Positions 45,301 to 55,668 of a stretch of DNA of 64,000 nucleotides are shown piece after piece (the stretch's first letter is position 1; every line of letters begins with the position of its first letter). Made by a program: the position numbers and the translations under genes. A model generated the notes under the pieces. The model was not told the DNA's origin and searched no databases. It saw only the letters and a list, made by a program, of their open reading frames with translations. This DNA comes from Cladophialophora immunda (lineage: Eukaryota > Ascomycota > Eurotiomycetes > Chaetothyriales > Herpotrichiellaceae), in the NCBI RefSeq assembly GCF_000835495.1, contig NW_015622547.1:310001-374000 (forward strand), in the 5' to 3' direction.

Positions 45301-47387
45301 TCAAAGAGACTGTCTAGCTCCTCGTCTGTCAGTTGCATAATCTTTGGATCTGACCCAAGAAGCGCGCCGGCGGCCTCTCGACGAGCAAAGAACCAGTCCG
45401 AGTCTTTGTTGCTGCTGAATCCTGGAGACTGGGCTCGGCTTGATTCGCCATCGAACTCTGATCCTGCAGCGCTCCTGCTCCTTTCGTGTCCTGGGCGGAA
45501 TGGCGTTGGGGAACTCAACTGGCTGGCAGTGACAGATTGTCGGAGCAGACTTCTTTCGGCGCGCTCGGCTTTTGCCTCCAATGGGTTGTTAAACCTGAAG
45601 ATGTGGAAGTCCCCCAAAATAATACGATTTCCACTTTTCAGCCTTTTGGGCTTGTCGACACGCACGCCATTGACCATTACAGCAGCGCCCTCATGTGGGA
45701 TGATTGTCACCACGTTGTCGACGTGCTCGAGTTTGCAGTGGTGGTCAAGGATCTTGGACCCATTCAATCTGATTTCCGAAGCTTCGGACGAGTCCACGTT
45801 CCCGACGGTAGTGACCCCCGGCTTCAGGTTGTAGACGAGACATTCAGCTAGCAGAGGATCGTCGCTCAGGTTGACCAAATGAGGCATCTTCTTGGGGGTG
45901 CTCATGCCTACGTTCCCCTTCTCGATGCTGATGCCCAGCTCTTCTAGCGCAGCTTCCCTCTCTTTATGAATCTGTTCCGTCTTTTGGAGCTTCTCTTCCC
46001 AAGTCTGATTGAGGTCCTGGTACAACTTCTCACTTTGGCTCAGCTGATCCATAATTTCGGCTTTGCTGACACGCTTGACTGAGCCGTCCGTCTGCACAAT
46101 CGAGACCATTTGTTTATCAAGTGGTGTCCCTTCGGGGTAGGTCTCCTCGGCACCAGCAGCAGTCGTCCCTCCAAGCTGGCTTCTGAGTTTGGCAAGTTCT
46201 TCCTTGAGCTCGCGGATCATACGTGCGTTTGGATCCTCATTAATGACAGCATGGTTCTTGATCCTCTTGGCCGAATCGGCGTATCGTAGCGTGCTTAGTG
46301 TCTCCTCAAAGTTGATATCGGCTGGTGAGATTGCGGCAATCATCGCAGTCATGCTGTTGCCGCCAAGTGAATCCTTAAGAAGCCAGGTCAGGACCGAATC
46401 TCGATATGGTACTTTCAAGCTCTTTTTGCCGGAAGAAAGGTCTGCCAGCGCCGCAATAACTCGACCAAGGGTGGAGAGTGACCTATTGATCTCTGCTCCT
46501 TCCTTGAGGCGGGCACCGGTAGCGCCAGTGGAGGTTGCACGTTCGGAGCCAGCTAAATCGACCAAGCTGATTTTTGCGACTTTCTCGGTGTCCATATTGG
46601 TTTCGGCGTCGTGGCGCTTTTGCGTGAGGGTCAGGGTGAAAACGGCATGGGAGCGACTGGAAGTTTCGTTCATATTTGTGGCCGCCACTGTCCGGGCTTT
46701 GTTACCTTCATCCATAAGATTCTCGATCTCACTGAAGGACCGGACGGCCAGCTTGGCCAGATCCTCCACATAAGGACCTGTAGAAGGATGCTCTCTGACC
46801 CTGAGATTGCCCTTGGTAGCCGGATTCAAAAGATCTCTTACTCGTTCGTTGTAGATTTCCAGATAGGAGACTTCGACAGTGCAAGTCAGGTGTGGATCAG
46901 ACTGCAACCCACTGATCCGCTCGAACATTTCTCGACAAATTCGAGGAATAACACCAGCCTCCTCACCGTACCCCATCATGCTGTAGGACTTCCCCGAGCC
47001 TGTCTGCCCATACGCGAAGATGCAGTTGTTATAACCCTGAAAGGCGTTGTCGAGTAACGGAACGCCCAGGTCGCTGAACAGATTGTCTTGCCCGGCGTAG
47101 TTTGGGTCTGCCTTATTGAAAGACCAGTAGGACTTGTCGAATTTAAAGGTCCGTTGGGCGCTTGCACCATCCTTTCCACCTTTTCGAAGACGGTCTTCAG
47201 CCTCTGGAGGTGGTTGCAGGACGGTCTGGGCATTCTGCATCTGAACAATACATTTCGCATTGCGATCGATCTCGCGGCTGTTGAACGGTCGCACTCTGAC
47301 CACGACCTTGATATTCCCCCCTCCACCGAGGCCGCCGCCGCCGCCGCCGCCTCCTGCTCCTCCTCCTCCACCGCCCGTGGGCGCCAT
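42390..47387 (-). CDS. uncA: Kinesin-3 family motor (Unc104/KIF1A-like)
   Basis: Single exon of 1665 residues, as long as known fungal kinesin-3 proteins. Order of parts: a poly-Gly N-terminus (residues 5-24); motor domain from about 25 with NIKVVVRVRPF, P-loop GQTGSGKS at 127-134, switch I NETSSRSH and switch II DLAGSERA; then an FHA domain at about 535-620 (EIRLNGSKILDHHCKLEH). A coiled coil (QMQQELERARQEFEEELRKQ) follows, then KIF1B-type and DUF3694-like regions (MRQMRQYKNQPEYLQHF onward) and a C-terminal PH domain (SLKSGYLL, WKRRFVDLRPPYLHI, SQKVEWILKI). These motors carry early endosomes and vesicles toward microtubule plus ends, binding membrane through the PH domain. The start ATG at 47387 is the only one upstream of the motor. 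Shares a divergent promoter with the GRF gene. Confidence 0.96.
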   Translation of the reverse strand: MAPTGGGGGGAGGGGGGGGLGGGGNIKVVVRVRPFNSREIDRNAKCIVQMQNAQTVLQPPPEAEDRLRKGGKDGASAQRTFKFDKSYWSFNKADPNYAGQDNLFSDLGVPLLDNAFQGYNNCIFAYGQTGSGKSYSMMGYGEEAGVIPRICREMFERISGLQSDPHLTCTVEVSYLEIYNERVRDLLNPATKGNLRVREHPSTGPYVEDLAKLAVRSFSEIENLMDEGNKARTVAATNMNETSSRSHAVFTLTLTQKRHDAETNMDTEKVAKISLVDLAGSERATSTGATGARLKEGAEINRSLSTLGRVIAALADLSSGKKSLKVPYRDSVLTWLLKDSLGGNSMTAMIAAISPADINFEETLSTLRYADSAKRIKNHAVINEDPNARMIRELKEELAKLRSQLGGTTAAGAEETYPEGTPLDKQMVSIVQTDGSVKRVSKAEIMDQLSQSEKLYQDLNQTWEEKLQKTEQIHKEREAALEELGISIEKGNVGMSTPKKMPHLVNLSDDPLLAECLVYNLKPGVTTVGNVDSSEASEIRLNGSKILDHHCKLEHVDNVVTIIPHEGAAVMVNGVRVDKPKRLKSGNRIILGDFHIFRFNNPLEAKAERAERSLLRQSVTASQLSSPTPFRPGHERSRSAAGSEFDGESSRAQSPGFSSNKDSDWFFARREAAGALLGSDPKIMQLTDEELDSLFENIQRAREERRGRSDNKHFEHDEDSDDLSSFLVRDKYMSNGTIDNFSLDTALTLPGTPSVHGSSQEDGEPTLTPSQFGHQAQHQMHKAGEEEKQATAENTSKEAEREAQAVQMQQELERARQEFEEELRKQKEEYEAQIKKMDQDVRIREAARTAAGFLPLEASEIAIARNVVEKWQQRNYILIAEAILQNAGLLKEAQVMSKLLDHDTNFQFVILDNGQERGSSYDLILQDISGDDDDALADARKPCLAVRVIDNQLSCIHLWSLEKLRLRVAKMRQMRQYKNQPEYLQHFRMDNPFRDSDQPLFSLIGDGSIPLTAVFETRVQDFVVEISSPSTRQIVGKVRMSLEPSLAESPPSTIKFNIVMRDFVGFAEHEGTQVHAQMTVLGTEDESVATTQPIHGFGDGPVRFESIHNLSIRRSGEKSATLKIAIFAQVSSTHLDKLISWDELREMNEQPPDQQPAHRLPESEYTVEERHDVFAKVQILELAENGQYMPVEVIQNNPNDCGAFQLHQGLQRRISVHLTHVLTEGLPWDDLKSLRVGEVHQLDSSGRVTDIASITPDIPLKQIQEPMIKDNADGTSNITIVGQWDSSLHKTLLLDRATNENCRVQISLRWDVLSSRLGHDQPMTFSIDQQLQILPRSYVRPQSMFKSFWNQTRVTHSTDGLFSIVVRPVSAKRAADLWRLDTSKNYINGEELLGNWQPRGISLVKDYLIARRKRRQLEDIESAKAALGLRKLSVTAHKARSRAASPSKMDSREEELLRKYLAIWMKPSAEMKNPIFDDGDEGTRPRPSPTPATETSRSSSTRYRATVTHVPKNTVSLKSGYLLMPSETYEPSPSGNHASTMQWKRRFVDLRPPYLHIQSVPDGEGINAVNLTHARIDHDPDFKRLLGGGSSISHDGADFASGEQRGHRRTGSNAELHGLAHVFAVYGEQNTFLFAARSESQKVEWILKIDQSYFADDGEQDQVEV

Positions 47388-48036
47388 GGTTGTACCTATG
47401 TTATAAGTCTCGGGTAATGTGGGCTTGCATGACCATCATTCGGTTAGGCGAGGAGGTGATCGGCTCGAGTCGGATCTGGTGGTGTGCGCACCTTCTGTGA
47501 GGCAAGTTAGGTCGCGAGGATATGGTCGTCGATTTCAGCGTTCGGCCTCGTGAATCGATTTGATATGCAGGGCGTAGTGTCGAAAGGTGTTGGAAGAGGA
47601 GCGTGTCGCGTTGGGGATTTCTGATGCGGAAATGGTATGCAGTTGGAGATTTAATCAAGGGATCTCCTATTGGGGAAGCAACGCCGACACAAGGCTTGAA
47701 GTTGTGGCTAGTAAAGCACAGGCCCGGCCTTGCTTGTAGGGGCTTGGTGCCTGGCATTTGGTTGCTGGTGGCTAAACGGGCCAGCCTGACAGGCCGGCGG
47801 TCGTCCCGGGCACTCCACCCTTGGTCATCTCCCAATTACCATGCGTCATTGCATCAACAAACCAAGTTGCGAGTTCATTGTCAGTTGGCCAGTATTTTAG
47901 TGACCTGCTGCCTGCTACCCGCCACCCAACGTGTAGTATCGAAGATGATCATCTACATCAATATGACAGTCATGCTGCCCCATCATATGACAGCACAGTC
48001 GCTACCAATGCGGACCATCGTGTGACGGAGACCGGA
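47388..48036. other. Divergent promoter region kinesin-3 / GRF gene
   Basis: About 650 bp shared by two divergent genes; no specific site assigned. Confidence 0.45.
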
Positions 48037-49087
48037 ATGGCAAACTCATACACCACAAGGAACGGCCGCACCGCCAAACGAGGAGCCTTCCTCGACGGTA
48101 TCTGGCATTGCGATTGTGAGCCTCGGCTGCCAGCAGACAAGTTTCAGGTGAAAAATGGCGGCAAAAACCATGGAAGATGGTGTACGTCAAGATTTCTGGA
48201 TGTTCGGGTTCTGGTATTGATGAATGGCGATAGTCTACACTTGCCAAAAGCCGCAGCACAAACGGTGCAAGTTCTTCCTATGGAACGATGATGCCAAAGT
48301 CCGCGAAGAAGCTGCAGTCCTCAGCAATTCTCGAACAGAGCCCAATGCGCCCGCTCCCCTCACACCTCAGAAGAGAGACCTAAACGCTCTACCTCCTACA
48401 CCGCAAACGAAAAACGACATCGTTGACAGACAGGGCACGAAAGAGCCTGCGAACGTCAAACATGAAGAGAGCTTTGATTGGTCGTCCAGTAATGATGAAG
48501 AATTGCTGAAGGCTGAGCAAGACATATTGGGGAAGACGCCCTTCCAAACTCCCACGAAAGCTCCTCGCACAGAGAGGCTGACATCGCCTGGCAAGAGGAA
48601 GTTTGTTCAGACCGCTGCGCAGTCCGTCACTGCTGACGAAACATGGCCTCTCAGCGACGATGTCTTCACTACTCCAAGCACAACCCATAAATCTATGGGT
48701 AGTGGTCTGCTGTCACCGTTCAGTACCCCAGCTAATAGAGCTAGCCTGCATATTTCGCGCGAAGCAGATCCCTCCACGCTTGCTTCTGAAGCGCTCGATA
48801 TATTGAGAGGCACATCGATCAGTCCGGAGGTCGAGAGGGAATTAGTGGATCTCCTTAACAGGCACGACCTGCGCACTCAAGGCATCATCAAGGGCCGAGA
48901 CATCACTCGTTTGGCTGTTCAGGCCAAGGATAAGAGGATCGCAGAGCTGCAGGCTCGAATCTCAGCACTTGAAGCGGAAAAGGAAACAAACAAGAGAGTC
49001 ATATCACACCTGAAACATGACATCGCTGCCTCTCCGAAGAAGGGTAAAGGGAGGAGTGCACCTCGCAGACAACAAGCAGAAGCCTGA
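48037..49087 (+). CDS. GRF-type zinc-finger protein
   Basis: Two exons, 48037-48181 and 48234-49087, with a 52-bp intron (GTACGT donor, GATAG acceptor), give 332 residues. The GRF finger sits at the N-terminus: WHCDCE (C25, C27), then NGGKNHGRW with the intron next, FYTCQKPQHKRCKFFLW completing the ligands and aromatic block. The join through W/FYTC is exactly what the family needs. The middle is Pro/Thr/Ser-rich and disordered with several TP sites (PFQTPTKAPR, TTPSTT) that could be CDK targets. The C-terminus is a helical, probably coiled-coil segment (DKRIAELQARISALEAEKE) ending in a basic tail (KKGKGRSAPRR). GRF fingers bind single-stranded nucleic acid in APE2, TOP3A and NEIL3, so a DNA repair or RNA role is likely but unproven. 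Confidence 0.87.
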
Positions 49088-50999
49088 GCATTTGACGAAG
49101 CAAAAGCAATATACTCGTACCCCAACGAGCGGACATCTCTCTTGAGGTCTAGCGTCAGGTTCTCTCATGCCGTTCAACGGCGACAAGGTCACACCACACA
49201 ACATGCATGTCAGGCTTCGGGCCGCACAACGGTCTTACCGCCCTGTGGAACATAGAAAACTATGTCAGGTTCCGTGTGATGGGGCTATTGATTGGACGAT
49301 GACGAAAGACGGCATCCAACCCTTTTCTGATTCTGGGCTGGACGAACACTTGGGTCCTTTACTACCGAGACCCTTCACACACATGTCAATACTATCCTCG
49401 AAGCAGTACTAGGTTCACTCCCTCAGGAACGCGTAGAGCGTCATTCGCCGCAGTCGCCATCTCGATCCGAGCAAGGGTGATGAAAGTTACTCAGTGATAC
49501 TGAGAAGTTGTTGATTACGCCTCCCACCAATCTGGAAGACGGTAATCTCAATCACGGATTCGAAGACTCGGAAGACGGACCTTCGGCACAACCCTGCGAA
49601 TAGTCAGGGTCTGCTATATAAGATGGAAATTTTGGGCGCGCTCGTTCGCCGACAAACCACAACAGAAGCGCTGCACACGCATACGGCTCCGCCATCCTTC
49701 GTCGGCCACAGCTTTACGACGCGAATGTTGCAGAGTCTGTCCTTCCGATCTGGCGTCTCTTTCGAACAATGAAATTCCTGGAAGGCACTGTTTCTTGGAG
49801 ATGCCCATCGAGACAGTTCAGTATGGGACTTTTGATCGAGCTCAATAATCAGTCGGCCACTACCCTAGCCCTTGCTTTCTACCACGCGAGACGGCACGGC
49901 AGTTGACATTGTAGACGCCGCCATTTCGCTTAAGTCAAAGATGCATCCAAGCGATCACCGCCCGCTGAGGATTCGGCTTCCGGATTGAGAAGTGGCATCT
50001 CTCCTCTGCATAATCCTTGGGACCCAGTGTTGGAGAGGCGGCCAAGGGCATTTTGCCTTGATAGATGTTTCAGCAACGTATCGCCTTCGGCCTGTATTCC
50101 CTTTCCTGGGACGTAGTCGCTCATTCTCGTTCCGCCGCCTTGAAGGGCTGGAGCGCACCACTCATGCATGCAGTATTGCGAACTTGGTCTCCAAACTGCC
50201 TGCTTTCGCCTAAGTGGGCAAGTGTGACACCAGCCTCTGTACTACTCACTTTCGCATTCAATAGTAGCAGCCTTACGTGTCGATATATGAGGCAGTGCCG
50301 CGCCGCTAAGGCTCACTGGAACCGGTTGACGATGTATGATGGTGATCTTCTGAAGTGTCCACAGCCCTCTGCTTGCACATGCTCGTTGTTTCCTTGTCGG
50401 CCGAATTGAGAATCTGACCTGAAGGACACTACGGGGGTCTCAAGGCCACAGGAAGGAAAGCGAAGCAGGACAGCTGCCGCGCCCTCGGGGAGCCCGTTTC
50501 CCTTTGGATGCCTTGCACCATTTGGTCTAGCCGAAAGCTCGCATCTGGCACGCTGGGTGAATGCGTACAATCACATCAATGATTGCGCACATCTGCCCGA
50601 TTGAAAGCGGCAGCTTGAGCGAAGCGAGCAGACTAATTGATTCATCTGTGCCGTCAAAGGGACAGATCATGACAGAGCCTCAGTCTCGAGTAGAATCGGC
50701 GTCTAGCTCGCTGGCTTCGTTGTTCCACAGTTTTCCAGAGTGCATGTGGTGAAGACGACGCCTCACGTGTGCGCCTGGGATGTGTTTCCCCCAGCCTTGC
50801 CCTTGGACATCTCAACCTTGTACGCAGCCTTGCCCGCTTCAGACACACTTCACCACTCGGCGGGTTCTAACCGTGAGCAACACGGTTGAGCCAATCCCCT
50901 CACACTCAGGTATACTGTCTTTTCCGGGGGCAACTGCCCAGGCACGCGACAGCGAAAAGCAGACCGGAACTTCCCTGGGAGACGATGACCCATTATTTG

Positions 51000-51081
51000 T
51001 CCATTGCCCATTGCCCATTGCCCATTGCCCATTGCCCCATTGCCCATTGCCCATTGCCCCATTGCCCATTGCCCCATTGCC
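51000..51081. repeat. CCATTGC heptamer minisatellite
   Basis: About eleven head-to-tail copies of a CCATTGC unit, some with one extra C. Because the unit is not a multiple of three, all frames stay open through it, giving spurious reading frames on both strands. Confidence 0.9.
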
Positions 51082-51245
51082 GATCCAGCGGACAAACCCC
51101 GTATGCAGGTCCCCCGGGGACCAGGGCCACATGGATCTGCAACGTGTCTGGCAGTGAGCACATGGTTCACACACCATCACGATATGCGGATCTTATCCCG
51201 TTCCGTCACCTGGGCGAAAAGAACCCCAAGGCCCGCCCGACATCC

Positions 51246-51276
51246 ACGAACGAACGAACGAACGGACGGACGGACG
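51246..51276. repeat. (GAAC)n/(GGAC)n microsatellite
   Basis: A run of GAAC units passing into GGAC units by a single base change. Confidence 0.85.
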
Positions 51277-51414
51277 CGATAGCGATAGCGGGCACCCGAA
51301 AAGGGGAAAAGGATTGATTGACCTGCACGATAATAATTGAGGAAGTTCCCAACGAACACGAGAAAGAATGGGGCGTTGGTGTTGGTGGGGGCGCGCGGCG
51401 GAGAATATATCCAG

Positions 51415-51415
<1 letters not shown>

Positions 51416-51444
<29 letters not shown>
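51416..51444. repeat. (GATT)n microsatellite
   Basis: About seven GATT units. Confidence 0.9.
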
Positions 51445-51445
<1 letters not shown>

Positions 51446-52105
51446 CTTGTCGTTGGCGACGAATTTGCACATGGAAAGCCCAAATGCCTCCCCCCCCTTC
51501 TCATGGCGTCTTTCAAGGCACGAAAGAGAGCGTGAAAAGAGCGGGGACAAGCAGCAACGGTGGCAGACCAGGCCTTGGCTTGCACCCAGGAATGCCTCGA
51601 AGTAATTGCATTCATTGTATTTGTTGTTGTGCCCATTCACTGACAGATAGACCCGTTATATGTGTATGTATTTGTAGGGTGATGTGCCTGACTGACTGAC
51701 TTCCTCCCTGCTATTGGGGACCTCGCACGCATGAGGAGGCGGACTCGTCCTCGAAGCAAGCGATGACCAGAGGGCGCCGTGCTCGTCCTGGCGTTGTCCA
51801 ACTTTTGACCCCCCAGCCCAGGACTCCCGAAGCCTGCGCCTCTACTCCGTAGTATCTACTTACACAGATACCTTGGGTAGGTACGTAGGTGGGTATGTAG
51901 GAGAGGGGAGACAACATACTTTTCTCGATTCTCCGCATTATTATTGTTGCTTGTTTCCCGCTGCTTTCCACGCCGGGTTTCCTCCCACGATTGCGGCATT
52001 GCATGGTCTTGTATGGATGGCCGGGGTGGATGGGGTGGAATTGGATTTCCTTCCTCATCTCAACTCCTACCTACCACTATTATGCGACGACATCTTTTCG
52101 CAAAG

Positions 52106-52130
52106 GGGGGAGGGGAGGGGAGGGGGGAGA
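52106..52130 (+). repeat. G-rich tract, possible G-quadruplex
   Basis: Four or more runs of at least four G separated by single A bases, fitting the sequence rule for a G-quadruplex on the plus strand. Confidence 0.6.
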
Positions 52131-53514
52131 AGCTACGACGATTTCGCCGACCCTAAGGCGCCTCCTCCTAGCCTAGCTAGTTACCTACCTTCCTACCCGC
52201 TGTACGAGTACCTGGCTACCTACCTGGAGTAACAGTGCCAGTGCCAACGCCAGTGACCCGACGTTCCGGGCTTATTCGTCTTGTTGCTTGGTTCGTCGCC
52301 GGCTCCAAAGCTTCGACGCCGACGCTCCCGCTCTTCGAGGCAGATATACGAGCTGCTGGTCGCCGTCGTCAACCACTGTTGGCCCCCGGCCGTGTCTGAT
52401 TCGGCCACGGGCATGCCCAGGGGCTGGATGGCGCTGGGCGTTGGGCACAAAGGGACAAGCTGGGAAACTCCGTTCGGTTTAACTTTTTGACAGCCACGCG
52501 AGACTGTGCCTGGTTTGTCTTGTCTATACGACTTTGTTCGCTCTAACTAGCCGCAAGTACAGTAGCCTGCAAGTTGGGTGCCTGGTTCTTCCCTGGTCCC
52601 GCAAAAAGCCCAAACCAATTCTTGGAGACCTGATTGATCTCCGCCGTTTCGACTTCCGAGCATAACCACACGAGGTCCGGAGTGCCCCTCCCATCAATGT
52701 ACCGAGTACTCGGTAGATATCACGGCCCTCCTCTTGGTGCCCATCCAACCCAGTGCCAGGTTGACGGTCGGTCAAATACGACCTCGGCCTCAGTTTGGAA
52801 CTTCAATACATGAAGCCGCGCCACATCTGTCGTCGCCCCGGCGCCAGTCCAGGTAGCCATGCCAGATGGGGCTGTTATGCCGGTGTCGTGGAGTCCCATA
52901 TTGAAAGCCCGAACCATGCCCAACCACGTTGCACATCCATCAAGATTCTTGTCCGTCCCTGCTCCACGAGCAGCTGTCGAATCGGGCTTGCCACACATGC
53001 AGGTTGGCTCGGAGCTAAGCAGGGCATGGAAAGCTTCTGACATTTGGAGACATATCCCTTTCTAATATCTTAGGCGTGAATATATTGTACACTGGAGTTT
53101 GATAAATGGTGCTGCTGTACTGTAGCTCATACGGTGTTCTTCACTTGCAATAGGTCTGGTCGCTGTTCTAAGCTTTCTTCGTGCCGATGGAGTCCTCTCA
53201 AACCAAGGCCAGCGGGACACATGAGTTGTCGTCGAGGTAGCGGGATGGAGGGAACAAGCGAAAATGGCGCCGTGTGGATAAAAAAATGCCGAGGATGTCC
53301 ATGTCCCGACAGATTGGATTTCTTTCTGTCCACATGCATAGAGGCGGTGGTGTGCGTCTTTCGAGATGATCAATGTGGAACTCCGGGGGGATAACAGAAA
53401 TTTTGGTTGCACCGCAGATCCCGACATTAAAACTGTCGTCAGCTCTGGACATGAGTGGCTCATAGCTTCATATCAAGCACCAATCCTTGGGACGTTGGTT
53501 AAGCTTAGTCTCAT

Positions 53515-54293
53515 TCATAGAATAACACATTTGGTACCACGCTTTTTGTTGTGGTCGCGGTATATCCGTTGGTGATCCGAGTCAAAGTTGTTCCGCGGAG
53601 TCGGTTGTGACATGTAGTTTGTGCCTTTCCGGTCAATTGGCTTCATGGGTGATTGTCGCTGTCTCCTCAACTGTCTCACGACATCGTAGAAGGCCTTTTC
53701 GACATTGATACAGTTTTTGGCCGACGCCTCGACGAATTCGCAGCCCAGATCTTTGGCCAGTGCTTGGCCTTCTTGGAAAGGAACCTCTCGTTCATGGTGC
53801 TGATCGCTCTTATTGCCAACCAACATAATGATGGGAGGACCGTTGTACGTGGACTGTCCGGGCATTTGAGATTGGAGATAATTCGCGCCGGTAGGCGAAT
53901 TCGGATGGCCTGACTCCTTGACTCGCTGTACTTGGGAATACCACTTTTGGATTCTGCTGAAAGAATTTCTCGAGGTGATGCTGTAGACGAGGATAAATCC
54001 TTCACCGTCGCGGATCCATTGATCGCGCAGCGCAGTATACTCCTCTTGTCCGGCAGTATCGAGAACTTCAAGCATGCACGCCTGCTGATCTATCATGACT
54101 TGTTTCCGATAAGAGTCTTCAATGGTAGGGTCGTAGGTTTCGACAAAATGGTTCAGACATAACTGCAAGGGGGGCTCAGCAACCAGTCGACGCAAGGGGG
54201 CCTGTGCAGACGAACCTGAATTATCAAAGCCGTTTTCCCAACACCGCCATCTCCCAGCACCACCAGTTTATATAGGGTCATCTTCCCCGTCAT
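53515..54293 (-). CDS. rasB: Ras GTPase, RasB/Ras2 type
   Basis: Two exons, 54293-54216 and 54162-53515, with a 53-bp intron (GTTCG donor, TTGCAG acceptor), give 241 residues. All G motifs are present: P-loop G14-DGGVGKT, effector loop [21 protein letters not shown] at 143-146 and EASAK. An insert of about 20 residues lies before the NKSD strand (residues about 113-134, around [14 protein letters not shown]); such an extension is known in RasB-type proteins of filamentous ascomycetes and absent from RasA. The tail has a basic patch (HNKKRGTK) and ends in the prenylation box CVIL, whose final Leu favours geranylgeranylation. It is a plasma-membrane switch for growth and polarity. The intron immediately after the P-loop region is at a common place for fungal ras genes. 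Confidence 0.93.
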
Positions 54294-55636
54294 GATAGAT
54301 GCCAGTCCTCGATGCCGACGTGGGGTGGGCTTATGGTAAACCCGAAAGCTCGTACTTGGAATCGACTCACAAAGGCTTTGACAGACTTGACAAGCAAGAC
54401 TGACACATCCGCCCGTGCGAAAAGGCGCGACTGCGTTGGGTTGGACAATGAGGACGTCTAATTAAAAAAAAATCACCAGCTGCGGTAAGGGTGTTGTATA
54501 AGGGTCTGGCCTAGACCTCGGCAGAACCGATTGTCACTGGACCAGTCGAGAGAGGGCAAGTCAATGTGGTCGGCTGGTCACACGGCGGAGATCTTTCCTG
54601 TATATTCTTCTCTAACTCGGAAACTGAGTTGAATAGTGTCCAGTACGACCTCTAGGCAGAACAGAAAGTCGTCTGTCGCAACGGCTTTGGCTGTAGGGTA
54701 TCGGCCGGCAGCAGCAATTTGAACAGCAATGCAAGGCACTGCAAGTTGCACAGGGATCGGAAGCAGGCAGGGTGATCTTTGAAGGTCGGCAGTCGATCAA
54801 CGGAAAACGAGACGCAGGGGAGGTTTTGCTGGTGAGAGACCTGCCGTCGGAGCAAGAAGTCGCTGATCAGTCCTGCAGTTCGGGGTATTTGAGGGGTGAT
54901 TTTGGGAGCAAGCAAACCTTGTGGAAGGAGGGTTCTGTGACTTGAGCCGACGTTGCTTTTACCGATCTGTCGGGAGAACTGCGAGTGGTTTTGGGACAGC
55001 GGCAGGAACTCGAGGTCCTTTTTCGAGGACAGTCGGGATATTCTGGACTCTGAGAGGTCGGGATGTGTCTCGAAGATGTCTCGAGGCTGAGCGATGGCTT
55101 TTTCGAGGATTGCCCTGCGATGGTTGCTTCTTTGGGGGCGAATGCGGTGGGATCGACGGGGGTTTGCGGGCCAATGGGGGGGCAAGGGCGCTGGCAGTGC
55201 AGAGAGACCTAAGTAAGATGTCGATATGGGGGATCTGACATATGTATGCGAGGCGTTGAAGGGCGTCCCTGGGATTGAGGGTGTGGTTTACTTCAGACAG
55301 ATGATTGCTCGGAAATGGTGGGAAAAGCAAGAAAAGAAAGCAGGCACTGGACCACACAAGGGACAATTTTTTTTTGCAGATTTACGGCTTGGGGATGGTG
55401 CGGGTGTTGCAATATGACAGCTGCAGGCCATGAGCGCCGCAGGCACCGTGGGTATCCTTTTCGGCAACGCTTTACTTGGAGGTCCACCTTTTGGTGGTAG
55501 AAGATGATGGACGGGGATGGAGAAGTTGGGCTAGACAGCAGCGGTGCCAGTAAGTGACCACTGGGTGTACCTAGTACCCAGTCGTCAAGGGCCGACTCGT
55601 ACGAGTAGAGTAGGGTCCCAAGCCCCCTCCACCCCC

Positions 55637-55668
55637 CCCAAAGCCCCAAGGCCCCAAGGCCCCAAGGC
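55637..55668. repeat. CCCCAAGG octamer repeat
   Basis: Three to four tandem copies of an eight-base CCCCAAGG unit. Confidence 0.8.

Larger units (their letters stand above)
49088..53514. other. 4.4-kb gene-poor region
   Basis: Short frames on both strands without protein character. It holds a heptamer minisatellite (51.0 kb), two tetranucleotide arrays (51.25 and 51.42 kb), G-rich sequence (52.11 kb) and stretches rich in TACCT/AGGTA (51.87 and 52.17 kb). Confidence 0.5.

Noticed and set aside
50839..51317. Overlapping reading frames on both strands rich in Ala/His/Pro/Leu or Gly/Asn/Gln/Trp/Met
   Set aside because: They are produced by the heptamer array, which keeps all frames open; no protein is implied.
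52990..53035. CGGAGCTAAGCAGGG resembles a piece of 5S rRNA
   Set aside because: Only about 15 bases match; the rest of the 5S gene is absent.
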